Assembly: GCA_012032065.1 (NCBI GenBank)
Contig: JAAURV010000002.1
Location: 1 to 35,970 of the forward strand
Length of the DNA stretch: 35,970 nucleotides
Direction of reading: 5' to 3'
DNA from: Hyphomicrobiales bacterium
GTDB taxonomy: Bacteria; Pseudomonadota; Alphaproteobacteria; Rhizobiales; Aestuariivirgaceae
The notes below the pieces were generated by a model, which saw nothing but the letters and a program-made list of their open reading frames with translations, was not told the DNA's origin and did not search any database. Below are positions 1 to 9,713 of the stretch, piece by piece. Numbering within the stretch: position 1 is the first letter of the stretch; every line of letters starts with the position of its first letter. A program made the position numbers and the translations under genes.

Positions 1-45
1 GCCTTCACCGTCGCTATCGACGACAACGAACCCAAATCGTCCTGA
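1..45 (+). CDS. C-terminal tail of an upstream gene (partial, product unknown)
   Basis: Frame 1 reads AFTVAIDDNEPKSS then TGA at 43-45, five nt before the next ATG; too short to identify. Confidence 0.4.
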   Translation, partial: AFTVAIDDNEPKSS

Positions 46-49
46 TCCC

Positions 50-1573
50 ATGAGCGGACACGGTGCGGCGAAGCCGGAGATCGTTCTCCGGCTCGCCGGC
101 ATCACCAAAAGGTTCGGGCCGCTGGTTGCCAACGAGGCGATCTCGCTCGCTCTGGCGCGCGGCGAAATCGTTGGTCTGCTTGGGGAAAACGGCGCGGGCA
201 AAACCACGCTGATGAACATCCTGTTCGGCCACTATGTGGCGGACGAGGGATCAATCGAGGTGGAGGGCAGGACGCTCCCGCCCGGCTCACCGAGCGCGGC
301 GATCAAGGCGGGCATCGGCATGGTGCATCAGCATTTCACCCTCGCCGATAATCTGAGCGTTCTCGATAATATCGTGCTTGGCACTGAGCCGTTGACGCGG
401 CTCTCCTCCAACACCGCCAAAGCCCGCGCGCGCATCCGCGAACTGGGTGAAAGCTTTGGCCTCGCCATCAAACCGGATGCGCAAGTGGCTACGCTCTCGG
501 TTGGCGAGCGCCAGCGCGTCGAAATCCTGAAAGCGCTCTATCGCGAGGCGAAAATTCTGATTCTCGATGAGCCAACAGCAGTGCTGACGCCGCAGGAAAC
601 GGCATCCCTGTTCGAAACATTGAAGAAGTTCGCAGCCAAGGGCCTCTCCATCATCCTCATTTCCCACAAGCTCGGAGAAGTGCTCGCCGCGTGCAACCGG
701 GTGGCCGTCCTGCGCGCGGGAAAACTCGTTGCGGAACGGCCAGCTGTGGGCACGACGCGGGCGGAACTCGCCGAGATCATGGTTGGCCGCGTCATCAAAC
801 CACCGAAAGCCGAGCCGCAGCCCGCAGGCGACGTGCTGCTGTCGCTTAAGGGAGTGAGTGCGCGGCAACTCGATGATGTGTCGCTTTCCCTGCGCGCGGG
901 AGAAGTCACCGGTCTGGCAGGCGTCTCCGGCAATGGCCAAAGCCTCTTGGCCGAAGTCATCTGCGGATTGCTTCCACCTCAGCGCGGCTCGGTATCGGTG
1001 AAAGGCAATGAAATAAGGGCTTTTTCGCCGCGCGGCATGATTGCGCTCGGCATTGCCCGCATCCCCGAAGATCGTCACGCCGAAGGCCTCGTGGGCGACA
1101 TGACTGTTACAGAGAACGCGATCTCCGAAGCCTATCGCTCGCCTGCCTTTTCCCGCCTGGGCCTCATCGATTGGCCGTCGGCGCGGCGCTTCGCGGAGGA
1201 CATCATCGCGAAGTACCAAGTGAAGTGCCCATCGCCCGGCGCGCGCGTGCGATTGCTCTCTGGCGGCAACATGCAGAAGATCATTCTGGGCCGCGTCATG
1301 GCCAACTCACCCTCGATCATTCTCGCCAACCAGCCAACGCGCGGACTCGATGTCGGCGCCGTCGCCTACGTGCACGAGCAGCTGCTTGACGCGCGAAAAC
1401 GCGGTGCGGCCATTCTTTTGATATCGGAGGATCTCGACGAATTGCTGGCGCTCTCGGACCAGATTGCGGTGATGTATCGCGGCCGGATTTCGGCGCCAAT
1501 TCCGCGCGGCCGGGTGAACATCTCGGAGATCGGCCTGATGATGGCCGGACAGGGCTTTGCCCATGCGGCTTGA
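50..1573 (+). CDS. ABC transporter ATP-binding protein, duplicated ATPase (BMP/simple-sugar/nucleoside type)
   Basis: Walker A GENGAGKTTL, signature LSVGERQRVEILKAL, Walker B ILILDEPTAVLTP; second half with LSGGNMQKIILGR. Confidence 0.93.
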   Translation: MSGHGAAKPEIVLRLAGITKRFGPLVANEAISLALARGEIVGLLGENGAGKTTLMNILFGHYVADEGSIEVEGRTLPPGSPSAAIKAGIGMVHQHFTLADNLSVLDNIVLGTEPLTRLSSNTAKARARIRELGESFGLAIKPDAQVATLSVGERQRVEILKALYREAKILILDEPTAVLTPQETASLFETLKKFAAKGLSIILISHKLGEVLAACNRVAVLRAGKLVAERPAVGTTRAELAEIMVGRVIKPPKAEPQPAGDVLLSLKGVSARQLDDVSLSLRAGEVTGLAGVSGNGQSLLAEVICGLLPPQRGSVSVKGNEIRAFSPRGMIALGIARIPEDRHAEGLVGDMTVTENAISEAYRSPAFSRLGLIDWPSARRFAEDIIAKYQVKCPSPGARVRLLSGGNMQKIILGRVMANSPSIILANQPTRGLDVGAVAYVHEQLLDARKRGAAILLISEDLDELLALSDQIAVMYRGRISAPIPRGRVNISEIGLMMAGQGFAHAA

Positions 1574-2612
1574 ACCGCGCGAGCATCGGCCCTTGACCAT
1601 TGTCGGCGGGTATCCCGCGCTTGCAATCCTCTTCGCGGCGGCTTTTTGCGCGATGTTGGTGGCGTTTTCTGGCGCCTCGCCCTTCTCGGTTTTTGCGCTC
1701 ATCGCCAAGGGCGCCGCTGGATCACAGTTCGCGCTGCTGGAAACGCTCACTCGCGCCACACCACTCATTTTCACGGGGCTTGCTGCCGCAGTCGCCTTCC
1801 GCGCCAAGCTCTGGAACATCGGCGGCGAGGCGCAGCTTTATGCTGGTGCGGTTCTGACTGCCGTCTTCGGAACGGGGCTTCTGCCGCTTCCCGCGCCACT
1901 CCTTATCCCCATTCTCATGATCGCCGCCATTCTTGGCGGCGCGGCGATGCTTTCGATTCCCACTTTCCTCAAAACCCGTTTTGGCGTGGACGAAGTGGTG
2001 ACTACGCTGCTCCTGAACTTCATCGCGCTTCTTTTCGTAAGCTTGCTTCTCGAAGGCCCGCTGAAGGACCCGATGGGGCTTGGCTGGCCGCAATCCAAGA
2101 AGGTGATCGCGGAGGCGGCTTTGCCCAAGCTCATCCAAGGCAAGAGGCTGCATTTCGGGTTCATCATCGCCATCGCCGCCGCGGTTGTGGTGTGGATCAT
2201 CGACCGCCGTTCGGCGCTTGGTTACGAGATGCGTGCTGTTGGCGACAATCCGAAGGCCGCGCGGTTTGCCGGCATTCCGGTCAATCGCGTGTTTATCAAG
2301 ACGGCACTTCTGTCCGGCGGACTTGCGGGGCTGGCAGGCTTCTCCGAAGTGGCCGGGCTCAAAGGAAACCTCACGCTCGATCTGTCGCCTGGCTTTGGCT
2401 ACACCGGTATCGTCGTGGCGATGCTGGCCATGCTGCATCCGATAGGCGTGGTTGCCGCCGCTATTTTCGTGGCTGCCGTCTTCGTTGGCGCCGATGCGAT
2501 GAGCCGGACAGCGGGCGTTCCGAGTTACATCGCTCAGGTGATGGTGGCCGTGTCGCTGCTGGCGATGGTGACCGCCGTCATGTTCACGCGCTATCGACTG
2601 CGCTGGAGGTGA
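1557..2612 (+). CDS. ABC transporter permease (BMP-type nucleoside/sugar uptake)
   Basis: Multi-TM protein with KLWNIGGEAQLYAGA and VDEVVTTLLLNFIA motifs; overlaps the upstream ATPase gene by 17 nt. Confidence 0.92.
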   Translation: MPMRLEPREHRPLTIVGGYPALAILFAAAFCAMLVAFSGASPFSVFALIAKGAAGSQFALLETLTRATPLIFTGLAAAVAFRAKLWNIGGEAQLYAGAVLTAVFGTGLLPLPAPLLIPILMIAAILGGAAMLSIPTFLKTRFGVDEVVTTLLLNFIALLFVSLLLEGPLKDPMGLGWPQSKKVIAEAALPKLIQGKRLHFGFIIAIAAAVVVWIIDRRSALGYEMRAVGDNPKAARFAGIPVNRVFIKTALLSGGLAGLAGFSEVAGLKGNLTLDLSPGFGYTGIVVAMLAMLHPIGVVAAAIFVAAVFVGADAMSRTAGVPSYIAQVMVAVSLLAMVTAVMFTRYRLRWR

Positions 2613-2614
2613 CG

Positions 2615-3556
2615 GTGGAAGCGTTCGAAATCCTCTTCACTGCATCGATCTGGGCTGCCGCTGTGCGAATTGCCTCTCCGCTCATTTTCGCCACGTTGGG
2701 CGAACTCATCTGCGAGCGGGCTGGGGTGCTCAATCTCGGCATCGAAGGCATCATGACAGTCGGCGCGTTCACGGGCTGGCTCACGGTTTATCTGGGCGGC
2801 GATTTGTGGCTTGGCGTGTTCGTTGCGGCAATGGCTGGCGGAATGTTTGGCCTGCTGCATGCTTTTCTGGTCGTGCCGCTCGGACTATCGCAACACGTAA
2901 CGGGCATTGGCATCACGCTTCTCGCGGCGTCGCTTTCCTATTATGTCTACCGGCTCGTTCTCCCGGAGGTGACATCGCCGCCGAAGATCGAACCATTCCA
3001 GCCGCTCCATATTCCCGGCCTTTCGGAAATCCCGGTGATTGGCGAGGCGCTGTTCCGCCAAACGCCACTCACCTATCTTGCATTTCTCATGGTGGGTGTT
3101 GTCGCGTGGGTCCTCTACAAGATGCCCATTGGCCTTGCAATCCGAACCGTGGGTGAAAACCCCGCCGCCGCCGAAGCGCAGGGCATCAATGTCATCGCTG
3201 TGCGCATGGGAGCTGTGATGGCGGGCAGCGCGCTGATGGGGATCGGCGGCAGTTTTCTGACGCTTTCCGCTTTCAACTCATTCTTCTTTGAAATGGTCAA
3301 TGGGCGCGGCTGGATATGCATTGCGCTCGTGGTGTTTGGATCGTGGCGGCCCGGCAAGGCCCTGCTCGGCGCACTGCTGTTCGGCGCATTCGATGCCTAT
3401 CAGTTGCGTCTGCAGCAGCTGGCGGGTGCGTTCGTTCCGTATCAAGTTTTCCTGATGATGCCGTTCGTGCTGTCGATCATCGCGCTGATCGTCATGTCGC
3501 GCCGCGCCGCCTATCCGCGTGCGCTGATGGCGCCTTACCGGAAGGGCGAGCGCTGA
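2615..3556 (+). CDS. ABC transporter permease (second subunit, BMP-type)
   Basis: GTG start at 2615 in the frame of ORF 1646..3556; VLNLGIEGIMTVGAF and VGENPAAAEAQGINV typical of this permease family. The ORF track start at 1646 is an upstream frame artefact. Confidence 0.9.
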   Translation: MEAFEILFTASIWAAAVRIASPLIFATLGELICERAGVLNLGIEGIMTVGAFTGWLTVYLGGDLWLGVFVAAMAGGMFGLLHAFLVVPLGLSQHVTGIGITLLAASLSYYVYRLVLPEVTSPPKIEPFQPLHIPGLSEIPVIGEALFRQTPLTYLAFLMVGVVAWVLYKMPIGLAIRTVGENPAAAEAQGINVIAVRMGAVMAGSALMGIGGSFLTLSAFNSFFFEMVNGRGWICIALVVFGSWRPGKALLGALLFGAFDAYQLRLQQLAGAFVPYQVFLMMPFVLSIIALIVMSRRAAYPRALMAPYRKGER

Positions 3557-3622
3557 GGCGATCTTGCGGGCGCGTGGGCATCCGCCTAAACATTGCAAGC
3601 AACGGAGATTGGATATTGCGCG

Positions 3623-4255
3623 ATGGATGCAAGTTTGGATGCGCTTGCAGATGCGGTTCTCAAAAATTTCGCGTTGGCGCAGCGCCGCACAATTGTCGCC
3701 ATGGCAGGCCCGCCCGGATCGGGGAAATCCACGTCAGTCGAGGCGCTGAATGATCTGCTCAATGCGGGCTCGCGCGGCATTGCGTCCATTTTGCCGATGG
3801 ACGGTTATCACTATGACGATGGCCTCTTGAAGGAGCTGGGACGGCTTGAACGCAAGGGAGCGCCCGACACGTTCGATGTCGGCGGTTATGCAAGCACCTT
3901 GAGGCGGCTTCGCAGCAACGACGAGGCGCAGGTCACGGTGCCGGTTTTCGACCGCGCGCTCGAAATCTCGCGCGGATCGGCGCGGATGATCCCGCGGGAG
4001 GTGGGCATCATTTTAACCGAAGGAAATTATCTGCTGCTTTCCCACGAACCGTGGAGCTTGCTGAGGCCACTATTCGATCTGACGGTGAAGATCGAAACGC
4101 CAATCGATATTCTGCGAAATCGATTGGACGCGCGATGGCGCGAATTCGGGTTGCCCGAAAACGAAGTCCGCCGCAAAGTCGACAGCAACGATCTGCCCAA
4201 TGCGCGGTTTGTGATCGACAATAGCGGGCCAGCGGATTTTGTCATAAGAACATGA
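3623..4255 (+). CDS. Nucleoside/sugar kinase family protein (FrcK/PanK-like P-loop kinase)
   Basis: AGPPGSGKSTSVEAL P-loop, PMDGYHYDDGLL, GAPDTFDVGGYASTLRRLR, LTEGNYLLL, NDLPNARFVIDNS. ATG at 3623 in frame with ORF 3593..4255. Confidence 0.82.
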   Translation: MDASLDALADAVLKNFALAQRRTIVAMAGPPGSGKSTSVEALNDLLNAGSRGIASILPMDGYHYDDGLLKELGRLERKGAPDTFDVGGYASTLRRLRSNDEAQVTVPVFDRALEISRGSARMIPREVGIILTEGNYLLLSHEPWSLLRPLFDLTVKIETPIDILRNRLDARWREFGLPENEVRRKVDSNDLPNARFVIDNSGPADFVIRT

Positions 4256-4421
4256 CCACGTCCGCCAACCACGGCGTTATCTTCGATTGCAACAGAGTGC
4301 TGATCGGCAGCGAAATGCCGGGCGCCCGAGTCCTGATGCGCAATTGGCGGAACTCGGCGTGACATGGCCAAAATTCTTCCGCTCCTCCGCAAGTCTGGCC
4401 TTTGCGCTCATAACCCTTTAG
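4252..4421 (+). pseudogene. Truncated/degenerate N-terminal remnant of a HAD-family phosphatase
   Basis: ATG overlapping the kinase stop encodes MTTSANHGVIFDCNRVLIGSEMPGARVLM (compare HAD motif I, FDCDGVLIDSE), then a one-base frame change to RQLAELGVTWPKFFRSSASLAFALITL-stop. No room for the remaining HAD fold. Confidence 0.5.
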
Positions 4422-4448
4422 CAGCATCTCCAAGCTGAAGGACATCAA

Positions 4449-5402
4449 GTGGCCCGCAAATCCGAAATAGAGAAAGAACGGCTTGACGACGCCGCGCGCG
4501 CGGGCTGGCTTTACTACATCGCCGGCAATACGCAGGATGAAATCGCGCGAAAACTTGGCGTATCGCGGCAAACGGCGCAGCGGCTCGTGTCGCTGGCGAT
4601 GAGCGAGAAGCTGATCAAGGTGAGGCTCGATCATCCGATCGGCGTCTGCCTGGAGTTGGCCGAGCGTCTCCAGGACAGTTTTGGAATCAGCTTCTGCGAA
4701 GTTGTTCCGAGCGATCCGGAATCGCCCTCAACGACGCTCGGTGTTGCGGAGGCAGCGGCAGCGGAACTCGAGCGCTATCTCATGTCGTCGCATCCAGCCA
4801 TTCTTGCAATGGGCACGGGCCGCATGCTGCGCTCCATGGCGGAGCAGCTCACACCCATGGAATGTCCGCAGCACAAAGTGGTCTCGCTGGTCGGTAACAT
4901 CGCTCCCGATGGTTCCGCGTCGCTGTTCGATGTGGCAAGTCGTGTCGGTGACCGGGTGAAGGCACCGCATTATCCGATGCCTCTGCCGGTGATCGCGACA
5001 ACCGTTCATGAGAAAGCCCTTCTTCTTTCCCAAACGTCGCTCCGCAATACGATTGATCTGGCTCAGCAAGCCGATGTCACATTCGTCGGTATCGGCGCTG
5101 TCGGCGATGATGCCGCTCTCTTGCGCGATGGCTTTGTAAAGCCCGACGAGATGCGCGCGGTCGTGAAAGCCGGTGCGGTGGGTGAGATTGTCGGTTGGTC
5201 TTACGATGCCGAGGGCCAGTTGATCGAAGGCCTTACCAATGACCGCGTCCTCAGCGTTCGTCTGTCTCGCCCGGCCCAGCGCAAGGTGATCGGCGTGGTG
5301 ATGGCGATGCCTCGTCTCAAGGGTGTGCGCGGCGCCTTGGCGGGGCGTCTGGTCAATGGCCTCATCACCAATGAAGCGATGGCGACGCAGCTTCTGCAAT
5401 AG
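4449..5402 (+). CDS. SorC/DeoR-type sugar-binding transcriptional regulator
   Basis: HTH YYIAGNTQDEIARKLGVSRQTAQRLVSLAMSEKLIKV; C-terminal sugar-binding domain with GTGRMLRSMAEQL, VSLVGNIAPDGS, ADVTFVGIGAVGDDAALLRDGF. Confidence 0.9.
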   Translation: MARKSEIEKERLDDAARAGWLYYIAGNTQDEIARKLGVSRQTAQRLVSLAMSEKLIKVRLDHPIGVCLELAERLQDSFGISFCEVVPSDPESPSTTLGVAEAAAAELERYLMSSHPAILAMGTGRMLRSMAEQLTPMECPQHKVVSLVGNIAPDGSASLFDVASRVGDRVKAPHYPMPLPVIATTVHEKALLLSQTSLRNTIDLAQQADVTFVGIGAVGDDAALLRDGFVKPDEMRAVVKAGAVGEIVGWSYDAEGQLIEGLTNDRVLSVRLSRPAQRKVIGVVMAMPRLKGVRGALAGRLVNGLITNEAMATQLLQ

Positions 5403-5535
5403 TTCTATCCAATCGAAGAGCGAGCGAATTGCTGCGCCGCAGCAACGAAAACATGTTGACTCTTACCCACAATCGTGTCGAATATCTGCCCGTAGATTTG
5501 GCAAATGCTCACAAACCACACTTGGGAGGAATGAA

Positions 5536-6837
5536 ATGAAGCAACTCTTTACCGGTGCCTTTGGCGCCATGATGTTCGCTGCGCTGGCAACGACGGCGCT
5601 GGCGGAGACGAAACTAACGATAGCAACGGTGAACAACGGCGACATGATCCGCATGCAGGGTCTGACCGATGACTTCACCTCCAAGAATCCCGACATCAAG
5701 CTCGAATGGGTGACCCTCGAAGAGAACGTGTTGCGCGAGAAGGTGACGACCGACATCGCCACCAAGGGCGGCCAGTTCGACGTTCTCACCATCGGCACTT
5801 ACGAAGTTCCGATCTGGGGCAAGAAGGGGTGGCTGGTTCCGTTGACGATGGTCGACGATCCGGCCGACCTACTCCCCGCCATGTCGGGCGGCCTCTCGGT
5901 CGATGGCAAGCTGATGGCATCGCCGTTCTATGGCGAGAGCTCGATGGTGATGTATCGCACTGATCTCGTCGAAGCGACCGGCATGAAGATGCCGGATGCG
6001 CCGACCTGGAAGGACATCAAGGAGATCGCCGCCAAGATTACCAACAAGGACAAGGAAATCTATGGCGTGTGCCTGCGCGGCAAAGCCGGCTGGGGCGAGA
6101 ACATGGCCTTCCTGACGGCCACGTCCAACTCCTTCGGCGCGCGCTGGTTTGACGAAAACTGGAAACCCCAGTTCGACAGCCAGGAATGGAAAGATACGCT
6201 CAACTTCTATCTCGAGCTGATGAAGGAGTCTGGACCTCCGGGCGCTTCGAACAATGGCTTCAACGAAAACCTGGCGCTGTTCAATGCCGGCAAATGCGGC
6301 ATGTGGATCGACGCCACAGTGGCCGCGTCCTTCGTGACCGGCAAGGACTCGACGGTTGCCGACAAGGTCGGCTTCGCTCTGGCGCCGGATAACGGCCTCG
6401 GCAAGCGCGGCAACTGGCTGTGGGCCTGGTCGCTCGCAATCCCTGCCGGTTCGCAGAAGGAAGAAGCCGCTCAGAAATTCGTCGGCTGGGCGACTTCGAA
6501 GGCTTACACTGAACTCGTCGCTGCGAAGGAAGGCTGGGCCAACGTTCCTCCGGGCACGCGCACCTCGCTCTACAACAATCCGGAGTACCAGAAGGTCGCC
6601 TTCGCCAAGATGACGCTCGACTCGATCAACGCGGCCGATCCGACGAAACCGACGGTGAAGCCGGTGCCTTATGTTGGCGTGCAGTTCGTGGCCATTCCGG
6701 AATTTGCGGGGCTTGCCACGACTGTCGGACAGATCTTCTCGGCAGCGCTCGCTGGCGAAAAGACCGCGGATGAAGCTCTTGCCGAAGCGCAAGACGTGGC
6801 AACGCGCGAAATGACCAAGGCTGGTTACATCAAGTAA
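5536..6837 (+). CDS. smoE: Sugar (polyol-type) ABC transporter substrate-binding protein
   Basis: Signal peptide MKQLFTGAFGAMMFAALATTALA; RBS GGAGG upstream of ATG 5536; SmoE-like SBP followed by permease/permease/ATPase. Confidence 0.85.
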   Translation: MKQLFTGAFGAMMFAALATTALAETKLTIATVNNGDMIRMQGLTDDFTSKNPDIKLEWVTLEENVLREKVTTDIATKGGQFDVLTIGTYEVPIWGKKGWLVPLTMVDDPADLLPAMSGGLSVDGKLMASPFYGESSMVMYRTDLVEATGMKMPDAPTWKDIKEIAAKITNKDKEIYGVCLRGKAGWGENMAFLTATSNSFGARWFDENWKPQFDSQEWKDTLNFYLELMKESGPPGASNNGFNENLALFNAGKCGMWIDATVAASFVTGKDSTVADKVGFALAPDNGLGKRGNWLWAWSLAIPAGSQKEEAAQKFVGWATSKAYTELVAAKEGWANVPPGTRTSLYNNPEYQKVAFAKMTLDSINAADPTKPTVKPVPYVGVQFVAIPEFAGLATTVGQIFSAALAGEKTADEALAEAQDVATREMTKAGYIK

Positions 6838-6861
6838 CGCCTTCCTCCCATGGAAACTTGG

Positions 6862-6883
6862 CTGCCCGGAGAAATCCGGGCAG
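6862..6883 (+). terminator. Intercistronic hairpin CTGCCCGGA-GAAA-TCCGGGCAG
   Basis: Perfect 9-bp stem with GNRA tetraloop between SBP and permease genes; lacks a T tract, so more likely 3'-end stabilizer/attenuator than full terminator. Confidence 0.6.
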
Positions 6884-6933
6884 TCCTCTCCCGGCGCCAT
6901 TGACGGCGCGAATGGAACTATTGGTGGGATCCC

Positions 6934-7842
6934 ATGGCAACACAGCAGTCACGCGCTCTCGGCCGCATCGCGGTAGCGCCCTCGGTGATCGCACTTTTCC
7001 TCTGGATGATTGTGCCCCTGGCGATGACCATATGGTTCTCGTTCCTGCGCTACAATCTGCTCGATCCGAATTATGCCTGTTCGCTGCTGACGCCAGGCCA
7101 GCTCTTCGATGAGGCCAACCGCTGCTTCGCGGGCACATCGAACTACTATTACTTCCTCACCGATCCCGCCTTCTTCAAGGCGATGACCAATTCGCTGCTG
7201 ATCGTCGGCAGCGTTCTTCTGATTTCCATTGTCGGCGGCACGCTGTTTGCCCTGCTGCTCGATCAGGCCATTGTTGGACGCAACATCGTGCGCCTCATGG
7301 TGATTGCCCCGTTCTTCGTGATGCCGACGGTTGCCGCACTCGTGTGGCAGAACATGCTGATGGACCCCATCATTGGCTTCATCTCATGGATCACCAAATC
7401 ATTGGGAATGGGCGCCATAGATTGGTTCACGCATTATCCCAAAACGGCGGTGGTGATCATTGTCGCCTGGCAATGGTTTCCATTTGCAACGCTGATCCTG
7501 CTTACCGCGCTTCAATCCTTTGACGAGGAGCAAAAGGAAGCGGCACAGATGGATGGAACGCCGCCGCTGTCATTCTTCTGGTACATGATCCTGCCGCATC
7601 TGGCGCGCCCGATCACCGTGGTGGTGCTGATCGAAACCATCTTCCTGCTCAACGTCTTCGCCGAGATTTATGTAACCGGCACAGGTGGCCGCGCCGGCAA
7701 TTTGCCCTATCTCGTCTATCAGTATGGCTTGCTGTCGAACGACATCGGCGGCGCTTCCGCCGGCGGCATTGTCGCTGTTGTCCTCGCCAATATCGTTGCG
7801 TTCTTCCTGATGCGGATGATTGGCAAGAATCTGGAGGGCTGA
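6934..7842 (+). CDS. smoF: Sugar/polyol ABC transporter permease
   Basis: MalF-type permease with EAA-like loop EEQKEAAQMDGTPPLSFFWYMILPHL. Confidence 0.88.
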   Translation: MATQQSRALGRIAVAPSVIALFLWMIVPLAMTIWFSFLRYNLLDPNYACSLLTPGQLFDEANRCFAGTSNYYYFLTDPAFFKAMTNSLLIVGSVLLISIVGGTLFALLLDQAIVGRNIVRLMVIAPFFVMPTVAALVWQNMLMDPIIGFISWITKSLGMGAIDWFTHYPKTAVVIIVAWQWFPFATLILLTALQSFDEEQKEAAQMDGTPPLSFFWYMILPHLARPITVVVLIETIFLLNVFAEIYVTGTGGRAGNLPYLVYQYGLLSNDIGGASAGGIVAVVLANIVAFFLMRMIGKNLEG

Positions 7843-7845
7843 CAC

Positions 7846-8676
7846 ATGGCACGCGCAGTTTCATCCCGCCGCAAATGGACCTTCACACTTATTGCCTGGT
7901 TCCTGGCGTTTCTGATCTTCTTCCCGATCCTCTGGACCATTCTCACCAGTTTCAAGACGGAAGGCGATGCCGCGGCCATTCCGCCCAGGTTCCTGTTCTT
8001 CGATTGGACGTTCGAGAACTATGGCGTGGTCCAGGAGCGGTCGAACTATTTCAAGTTCGCCATGAACTCCGTGATCCTTGCACTGGGCTCAACCTTCTTC
8101 GCGCTGCTGATTGCCATCCCTTCCGCCTGGAGTATGGCCTTCGCGCCGGGCAAGAGGACGAAGGATCTCCTGATGTGGATGCTCTCCACCAAGATGATGC
8201 CGCCGGTCGGCGCCTTGATTCCGCTCTATCTGATCTTCCGCGACTTCGGCCTGCTTGACACGCGGGGCGGGCTTATTGCGGTCCTGATGATGCTCAACCT
8301 GCCGATCATCATCTGGATGCTTTACACTTACTTCAAGGAGATCCCTTCCGAAATCCTGGAAGCCGCGCGCATGGATGGTGCCTCGGTTTGGAAGGAGCTG
8401 GTCTATGTGCTCACCCCTATGGCCATTCCCGGCATTGCGTCCACCATTCTCTTGAACGTGATCCTCGCCTGGAATGAGGCGTTCTGGACGCTGGCTCTCA
8501 CCACCAAAGATGCGGCACCGCTTCCGCAATTCATCGCCAGCTATTCTTCGCCGGAAGGCTTGTTCTGGGCCAAGCTCTCGGCTGCCTCCACCATGGCCAT
8601 TGCGCCAATCCTGGTGCTTGGCTGGTTTGCACAGAAACAATTGGTTCGCGGCCTCACATTCGGAGCGGTGAAGTAA
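7846..8676 (+). CDS. smoG: Sugar/polyol ABC transporter permease
   Basis: MalG-type permease with [29 protein letters not shown]. Confidence 0.88.
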   Translation: MARAVSSRRKWTFTLIAWFLAFLIFFPILWTILTSFKTEGDAAAIPPRFLFFDWTFENYGVVQERSNYFKFAMNSVILALGSTFFALLIAIPSAWSMAFAPGKRTKDLLMWMLSTKMMPPVGALIPLYLIFRDFGLLDTRGGLIAVLMMLNLPIIIWMLYTYFKEIPSEILEAARMDGASVWKELVYVLTPMAIPGIASTILLNVILAWNEAFWTLALTTKDAAPLPQFIASYSSPEGLFWAKLSAASTMAIAPILVLGWFAQKQLVRGLTFGAVK

Positions 8677-8677
8677 C

Positions 8678-9681
8678 ATGGGCAACATCAATCTCAGGAA
8701 TGTGCGCAAGGCTTTCGGTGATGCAGTCATCATCCCGGGCGCCGATCTCGATATCAAGAATGGCGAGTTCGTGGTCTTCGTCGGCCCATCCGGCTGCGGC
8801 AAGTCAACGCTTCTACGCCTCATCGCCGGTCTGGAAGATCTCACCTCGGGCGCCATCGAAATTGACGGCAAGAATGTGAGCAGTGCCGCGCCGTCGGAAC
8901 GTGGGCTCGCCATGGTGTTCCAGTCCTACGCGCTCTATCCGCATATGAGTGTACGCAACAATATCGCCTTCGGCCTCAAGATGGCGAACGTCCCGAAATC
9001 CGAGATCGATGAGAAGGTCGCCAAGGCCGCGGCAACACTGAATCTCACCGATTATCTCGACCGCAAGCCGCGCCAACTCTCCGGTGGCCAACGCCAGCGT
9101 GTTGCTATAGGCCGCGCCATCGTGCGTGAACCAGAAGCCTTTCTGTTCGACGAACCACTGTCGAACCTGGATGCGGCGCTGCGTGTCAACATGCGCGTTT
9201 TTATCATGCAGCTGCACCAAGACCTGGGCACCACCATGATCTACGTGACTCACGACCAGGTCGAGGCCATGACAATGGCCGACCGCATTGTGGTGCTGAA
9301 CCGCGGCAACATCGAACAGGTGGGCTCGCCGCTCGAGCTCTACAACAAGCCGCAATCGCTGTTCGTGGCGGGGTTCATCGGCTCGCCGAAGATGAATTTT
9401 GTCGCCGGCAAGGTTGCGGCGGGTCACAAGGCGCACACCATTGGAGTTCGGCCCGAACACATCGACATCGTCGCCGGCAAGGCGAGTGGCGGGGAACCAT
9501 CAAGCTCGCCGAGCATCTTGGAGCCGATGCGTTTCTTCATGTCGATGCCGGCGAGTGCGGCAATCTCATCGTGCGCGCCGACGGCGAGTATGACGGCAAG
9601 CCAGGCGACAAAATCGCGATGAAGCCCGATCCGCGGCGCATCCACCGGTTCGACGAAAGGGGCAGGGCCCTCAAGCAATAG
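8678..9681 (+). CDS. smoK: Sugar/polyol ABC transporter ATP-binding protein, apparent one-base frameshift near 9480
   Basis: [44 protein letters not shown]. The original frame degenerates after HIDIVAGK, while the next frame continues [66 protein letters not shown]-stop (9681). Confidence 0.88.
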
Positions 9682-9713
9682 CTTGCGTTGCGTATTGCGG
9701 GCGGCCGAAGACG

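Noticed and set aside
287-1219. Long minus-strand ORF opposite the BMP-type ATPase
   Set aside because: Antisense shadow ORF in high-GC coding sequence; the plus-strand protein has full ABC motifs and the minus-strand product has none.
1646-2614. N-terminal half of ORF 1646..3556 as coding
   Set aside because: It overlaps the first permease in another frame and is Arg/His/Ser-rich; the real second permease starts at GTG 2615.
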